64,000 bases of DNA. It comes from Combretum micranthum. Taxonomy: Eukaryota; Streptophyta; Magnoliopsida; Myrtales; Combretaceae. Each line of letters starts with the position of its first letter. Positions within the stretch are counted from its first letter, which is position 1. The translations under genes were made by a program, and so were the position numbers. This document shows, piece after piece, positions 58,760 to 64,000 of this stretch. Location of the stretch: positions 1 to 64,000 of the forward strand of contig JAMXBD010000717.1 of the NCBI GenBank assembly GCA_024138025.1, read 5' to 3'. Under the pieces are notes generated by a model. That model searched no databases, had not been told where the DNA came from, and saw only the letters and a program-made list of their open reading frames with translations.

Positions 58760-59535
58760 AATGAGGTCTCTTTTCCTCTCACACATAAATTAATGTAACT
58801 TTTCCTCCTTCTCACATTTCTGTCTAGACATCACCACGGGGCGGTTCTGAACCGCGAACCGCCCCGAACCGTCTCCGGCAGTTCCGTACCCGGGAACCGC
58901 CCCGTTGGGGACGGTTAGGAACCGCCAAAGGACCCGCCGGAACCGGCGGGTCTTCGCGGTTCGTCACTCGAAACCGGCGGTTCCACTGGTTCCGAACCGT
59001 AAAAAAAAAAAAAAAAAAGGCACATGCATGAACTCGGAATGATTTTGGTATAGGAGGAGAGAAGGAGGAGGAGGGGTTGGGGGCTGTAGGGGGTCGGTTT
59101 GTTTAAAAAAAAAGAAGAAGAAGAAAAAAAAAGAATAATAATAATAAACACAGTTCACGGTTCACGTGGAACTGGAACCGAAACCGTCAAAATCGATGAT
59201 TGTGTTGAACCGTGAATAGCCCCGGCTCTGACAGTTTTGATTCCAATTCGGATCCGAAACCGATCCGAACCGTGCCGATGTCTATTTCTGTCTCCTCTCA
59301 CCATCCATCAGCCGAAAATTAACTCCCCCCCTTTCACGTCTCCCTTCTCTCTCTCTTACTTTTTCTCACTCCCTCATCCTTTTGTCTCTTCTCCCTAATA
59401 TTTTTCTCTACCATCTACTTTTCTCTCCTCACCCACCAATCAGACAATCTTCCTCTTTCCTTTTCTTATCTACTCATCTGCCTTTTTTCTGTTCCTCCCT
59501 CACATCCAATTGTTGGTTTTGCCTTCACGTGTGAC
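58760..59535. repeat. Inverted third copy of part of the segmental unit, split by a MITE
   Basis: The complement of 59293-59530 followed by the complement of 58760-58816 matches 49800-50110: GAGTTAATTTTCGGC, GATGGATGGTG, GGTTACATTAATTTA and TGTGTGAGAGG. The two parts are separated by the hAT MITE at 58825-59284. Confidence 0.75.
58825..59284. mobile_element. hAT MITE, 460 bp, with exact 8-bp duplication
   Basis: Ends TAGACATCACCACGG and, complemented, TAGACATCGGCACGG. TTTCTGTC lies on both sides (58817-58824 and 59285-59292). Both halves are full of CGGTTC/GAACCG words, making a GC-rich island in AT-rich DNA. An A run (59001-59018) and an AAG/AAT-rich stretch lie in the centre. The minus-strand frames across it are by-products. 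A related site without the insertion is at about 50045-50075. Confidence 0.9.
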
Positions 59536-59599
59536 TAGTCATTTTATCTAGTTGTAGTCCAATTAAATAAACAATTACCGCGTAACCATAAATTTATAG

Positions 59600-59680
59600 T
59601 CTATAACATCTCTTGGTTTCTTCGGTAAGAAATCAGGTTCGAATCCTCCTTTCTCATTATAATTGTAAAAAAAAAAATTA
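59600..59680 (+). mobile_element. Possible tRNA-derived SINE 3' part
   Basis: AGGTTCGAATCCTCC (59635-59649) is a strong pol III B-box sequence. It is followed within 20 bases by an A run (59667-59677). The A box and exact ends are not clear, so a tRNA-like relic is an alternative. Confidence 0.4.
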
Positions 59681-59879
59681 CGTGAGACCACAACGTTCTG
59701 TAATACTATTTCAGACACCGGTGGATGTTGCCTAGAATTAAGGATGCAAGGATTCCATATTTTTTTCGATTAACTTCTATCCCATATATAGGTATCATGC
59801 ATCTCACGCGGGTATTTGAAAATATAGTATAGTAAATTATGTAAAAGAAAAAAAATTAAAAATTTATTATTAATTTTTT

Positions 59880-60290
59880 TCCCTTTTGTTTTTGTTCCCC
59901 CGACCCCAAGATATCAGAAACTAATGAACTGATATCTTCCTAAGATTTTAGTTAATTTAGGATTTGTTTGTTTTGGCTTTTTTTTTTCTATAGATACAAA
60001 CATTTTTTTTAAACTTTTTACTAATAAATTATTTATCAAGAAATAGATATAGATAAAAAAAAAAGTTAACAGTTCTCATCAAAAGATTAAATAGAACAAA
60101 TATAGATAAAATTTAAATATAAATCAGATATATTTACATATATCATTTTTAAAAAAAATACAAATACAAATAAAAAACAGATAATCCAAACAGACCCTTA
60201 AATAAGCCAGTGTCAACTTGCAGGAAAGAGACTGCGAATTCCTCGTCCTTACTCTACTGCTATTGATGTGCAGACATGATGCTTCTTGTA
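59880..60290. repeat. Paralogous segment, second copy at 63000-63160
   Basis: AAGACTTTAGTTAATTTTAATATTG and ATGCCAACTTAAC at 63078-63120 correspond to AAGATTTTAGTTAATTTA and GTGTCAACTTGCAGG on either side of the MITE at 59960-60197. The copy near 63.1 kb lacks the MITE. Confidence 0.55.
59960..60197. mobile_element. Tourist-like (PIF/Harbinger) MITE, copy 2
   Basis: 238 bp, beginning GGATTTGTTTG and ending CAAACAGACCC, with TTA on both sides (59957-59959 and 60198-60200), the standard Harbinger target. It shares the body AAGAAATAGATATAGATAAA and ACAGTTCTCATCAAAAGAT with copy 1. Confidence 0.8.
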
Positions 60291-63200
60291 TCGAATATTT
60301 AAAATAACAAAATGCAAACTAAGATGGAGTTTTATAAATTTTTTAAATTCGTTGAAGTACATGCTCAAACTAGTCATACCGAAATTAGACAATTTGCGTA
60401 TTCGGTTTATGAAACGGAGTAAAATAAGGGTAAAATAGTTTTTAAAAATAGAATAGAAAAGGAATAATTTTTTCTTATATTTCCATTTTTAGATCAACGG
60501 GTTTATGTAAGAATCTGCATTTAAATATATATATATATATATACATATATATAATTCTACAGGATGGTTACAACGGACAGGTTACATCACTTCAATAAAT
60601 GATCAAGATATTTTCTAATCTTGATTGAATTCCTTAATTTTTTAACACTAATTTATTTTATAATCAATTTATTTTATTGACGGTTTGAATTTGAGCCGTG
60701 TCTCTTTTTACTATCATTGTAGATAAGCTGAAAGACTAATGTGATATAAGCAAAAGTCAATTAGGTATCCCACGTGCATGATTTTTTTTTCTTAATCCAA
60801 ATATTTTATATGTTGTTGTTTGTGTGTGCACTTTTGGTTGGTGTTGAATCTGAGTTTGTGTGATTTGATGTTGTTGAAGTGGGCTTATCTGATTGATAAT
60901 TTCCTTTTTTTTTTTCGTGAATTTTATTCAAGACTTTTTGTTATACAATGCTCGTTCAACGATATTTCTTGTGTTAGAAATAATTAATGGAGAGTGTTTT
61001 ATATTGTTGTACCTTGTTGTTTCTATCATATTCCTATATTCACTGAAAATAGTCATACTCGAATTAGATAATTTGCACATTTGGCTTCCGGAAAAAAAAA
61101 AAAAGGTAAGGATAAAGTTATAGTAATAAAAAAAAAAAAAGAATACAGACTTAATAATTACTTTTCATATTTCATTTGAGATCTAATGAGTTGATATAGA
61201 AATATACCTTAAAAAAGAAAAAGTTAAAGAATTACTACTCCTTTAGTCATCATGTAAAGAAATGAAATTTCTCATTTTGTAACAAAACAATTTAGTGGAA
61301 TGGCTATCCTACCAACTAAACGCATAAATAAATGGATATGAAGAAAAAGCTTATCTACTCGGCCCTTATGAAGTCTGCCAAATATTGTATCATATGTATT
61401 AAACTGGATGAAGGAGTAGTTCAAACTAACATGAAACAATAAACGGATATAAGGCTATCAAACTCACAATTCTATATAAAATTGTAAGAGTATTTATAGA
61501 ATTGGAATATAAAATTGAAATATAAAAACATAAATTTTTACTAGTTATGCAAACTAACTTTGAGAAACTATGACATGCTTACAAAAGTCATAAAAAAATT
61601 TGAAACTCTCAATGGAAGTAAAAGAATAAAGCAATTTAGTTATTTTTTCCATAATAACTCTTAATATATTAATAAAATTCATAAAAAAGAGTAAGTAAAG
61701 TAAAAATTGAGTTCTTTTCTATTAATTTATTTGAAAAAAATTATGAATTAAAGGTGAATCAAACTTTTCAACTTATATTAAATTATTAATTATATAAATG
61801 AAATAAATAAGTTTTTTTTGTAAACTTTATAGCTATAAAAGGGAACTAGGGGGAGGGAGGGAAAGAGATAGGAAGAGTGTGTGAAAATAAAATTGAAATG
61901 TAACAAGAAAGATGTATAATTTTAATAATTAGTGAGCTTGTAAAGATACAATATATTTTTAACATTTGAACTTATGTGAATCAAATTTGTAAAATCAGTA
62001 AACTCGAATAAAAGCATATGATTTTACCGAGCTCATTTGTAGGCTCGATTGGAATCAAATTTTTTTTTTTTTTATAAAAAAGACTCTATGTACGAACTAA
62101 TTCGGAATGACCTCTTAAAATTGTAAATTCGTATAATCGTATGAATAGAATATTTTGACAACTATGCTGAGATGTGGTGCCAAACCTGATGCACAAGTAT
62201 TGTAAGGCCATTCTTTGCTTTGTTTCTTTTCTCGTAATTCATGACATTTGATTTTATTATAATTATATTTTGGTTAATGGAATGTATTTAATAATAGAAG
62301 AATATGTAAGGGTTATTTTTAAGTGCCAACAATGACAAATGGAAGCAAAAATGCTATCTCAAAGAAACTTTAAGAACTTTCTTTAATCAACTTAGCTTGG
62401 GTCTCGAAGAAGGTTTCATTTTTCTTATTGTTTGGGAAAGTCTGGAATTGCAATAGAAAAGTTAAAAATAAAAAATTGAAAAATATTCTTGCACTAATCC
62501 TAAAATAAATTATTAGAATATTGAAAATAAATAAAAACTAACATTATTACATACATCTTTTAAGATTTTTGTGGCGCATGACTAAAGATAATGGAACCTT
62601 TTGGCTCAATGTGGTAGTATAAAACAGTTGAGGCCTATAATATATTACATGTATTTGTCAGTGATACATTAGTATTAATTAGTAAAATTTTATTTGGGAG
62701 TAGTTTTAAGAAAATCATAAACTATTAAGATAATATTAATACATATTCAACACTTATTTGAATATATCACGTATTAAAAACAACAAATTTTTAATTGAGT
62801 AATAATTCATCTAGGGATAAACTGAGAAAAGCTCACTAACTTTATTTTTCATTGATGAAATGAGATCGTTCCAAAACGTAAATTTAAAAATCTCAAAACA
62901 TATTCCCGCATATTTTATTCTCTTAATGAAATGTTCTTGCAATTTGAACCGGGCTTTTGTTACACTTTAAAAACCTATTTTAGAAACCTTTCGATTTTTA
63001 CAATAAGGTGATTCTAATCTAAGATATAGATGTCAGAAATTAATGAAATAATTCTTATTGGAGACTAAGATCCTTTCTAAAGACTTTAGTTAATTTTAAT
63101 ATTGAAATGCCAACTTAACAAAAGGAGATCTCACTGCCAATTCTTTGTCTTTATTTGATTATTAATTCACAATGAATGAGATTAGTCAGATAATGTACAT

Positions 63201-63390
63201 TGGTGATCTCATTTTGTGGCGTAAACACATGGTGACTATTAAAAGATAAACTAAATAAGAAGACTTGATTATTATTTTTTTTTTCCTGGGAAGCAATTTG
63301 ATTTTATTTGAATTGGTAAGTTTTTACTCGGAGAAAGAATAAAAGTGACTAAGACATCTTTTAAAGGCGGCACTAAGTTATACGTTCATA
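60291..63390. other. AT-rich intergenic DNA, nothing further recognised
   Basis: (TA)n at 60524-60552. A fragment related to the TGGTTGTCAAAAT MITE ends near 62164. The frame 60893-61123 is not recognisable. The last few hundred bases are the upstream region of the DUF247 gene. Confidence 0.5.
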
Positions 63391-63399
63391 TATATAATG
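63391..63399 (+). promoter_or_regulatory. TATA-box candidate for the DUF247 gene
   Basis: TATATATAA lies 130 bases before the start codon, a normal position for a plant TATA box. AT-richness makes chance matches common. Confidence 0.35.
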
Positions 63400-63520
63400 G
63401 GAATGTTATTTTAAATACACTGAATGGCAGGTGTTGAAAAAATTATTTATTTTACATCCTAGCGAGGTTTCTCAGCCATCTTAAGAGGAGCACCGAATTG
63501 GCGGAACTTCGTCGAGATAA

Positions 63521-64000
63521 ATGGAAGTCGGGGATTATTTAGAAATCAAATCATGGGCTGTTACGCATAGTAAAAATAAGGCGGGGCCTGGGATGGGTGA
63601 AAACAATACCGAGCCCTTGAGTATCTTCAAAGTACCACCCAATCTGTTAGGTCTCCGAAACGGTGCATTTTCTCCGGAATTATTTTCCTTTGGTCCTTAT
63701 CATCGTAAGGATGCACGGTATGACGAACTCAAGATGCGCCATTTGCCAAGCCTTTTTGGAAATGTGGAGCTTGAGGATAATTCTTTTGGTAAGTGGAGAT
63801 TGCATGATAGAAAAAAACGTTACCTGCCCCTGCACTTCTCTGAAGATAATGTTGGAGATGTTAAAGCAATCTCGACAGGCGAAGTTGTTAGATATCCATC
63901 TCGCGATCACTGTGACGAATTCCTTAAGGACTTGATCAATTTAGTGCGGAAAGCGCGGGAGTGCTATGATGATCGTCACAGTCGCTCCATCAAGTTTCCT
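63521..64000 (+). CDS. DUF247 (UPF0481) family protein, 5' part, continues past window
   Basis: An ATG at 63521, directly preceded by an in-frame TAA, opens 160 codons with no stop before the window ends. The first residues are MEVGDYLEIKSWAVTH. The DUF247 domain starts at about residue 33 with LSIFKVPPNLLGLRNGAFSP and then LFSFGPYHRKDARYDELK. These match the family's opening 'I-x-x-VP..LR..N..AY.P..VSIGPYHHG' and 'E..K' pattern. Residues 138-158 (LINLVRKARECYDDRHSRSI) match the later 'R.CY' block. Full proteins are usually 400-550 residues with a C-terminal membrane helix, so about a third is here. The biochemical role is unknown. In grasses two DUF247 genes control self-incompatibility. No frame damage is visible and the stretch is less AT-rich than its surroundings, so it is probably a real single-exon gene, although the unseen rest could be broken. 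Confidence 0.88.
   Translation, partial: MEVGDYLEIKSWAVTHSKNKAGPGMGENNTEPLSIFKVPPNLLGLRNGAFSPELFSFGPYHRKDARYDELKMRHLPSLFGNVELEDNSFGKWRLHDRKKRYLPLHFSEDNVGDVKAISTGEVVRYPSRDHCDEFLKDLINLVRKARECYDDRHSRSIKFP

Noticed and set aside
58915..59158. Minus-strand frames across the GC-rich island
   Set aside because: They read the CGGTTC words and poly(A)/(AAG) run of a hAT MITE.
59635..59649. Possible tRNA gene (GGTTCGAATCC)
   Set aside because: No cloverleaf could be folded around it: the acceptor and anticodon arms are absent. It is kept only as a possible SINE.

Overview
The window is nuclear DNA from a flowering plant, most likely a eudicot. It is strongly AT-rich, gene-poor and packed with plant-type transposable elements. 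It also holds a plant NLR-type leucine-rich-repeat relic, a plastid ycf2 fragment and the 5' part of a DUF247 gene, a plant-specific family. I cannot name the species. There is no sign of bacterial operons, CRISPR or phage genes, and I see no convincing undescribed system. The interest lies in how the transposons, duplications and tandem repeats are built.

Layout. 1-2253 is LTR-like with a GC-rich motif region, followed by a palindrome-rich CACTA-like end (2264-2478) and a long hairpin. 4383-4984 is a broken LRR fragment of a CC-NBS-LRR resistance gene. 5040-14290 is mostly old LTR-like DNA in minus orientation, with simple repeats and a foldback MITE. 14300-15721 is an element with ~240-bp inverted ends around three ~150-bp tandem repeats. 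16690-16915 is plastid ycf2 DNA. 17031-18129 has a 167-bp tandem duplication and two foldback MITEs. 21684-27252 is a full-length, ORF-disrupted Ty3/gypsy chromovirus (Reina-like) with 581-bp LTRs and a 5-bp target duplication. 28186-30249 looks like a solo LTR. 30368-31251 is a non-autonomous hAT element with a perfect 8-bp target duplication.

From about 32.2 to 52.2 kb there is a large diverged segmental duplication: 32.2-37.4 kb matches 45.0-52.2 kb, and each unit contains two related sub-blocks. Between the units lie an intron-bearing pseudogene (37751-38437), a 1.65-kb hierarchical minisatellite (38629-40281) and a decayed gypsy element with a gag fragment on the minus strand. A short inverted piece of the duplicated unit recurs at 58.76-59.53 kb and is split by a 460-bp hAT MITE. 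The copy at 49.8-50.1 kb is the matching empty site. Two Tourist-like MITEs (56180-56410 and 59960-60197) complete the repeat set.

Genes. The only gene that looks intact is the DUF247 (UPF0481) gene. It starts at 63521 and stays open to the last base of the window. Everything else with coding similarity is a pseudogene or a transposon protein, so no pathway can be assembled from this window.
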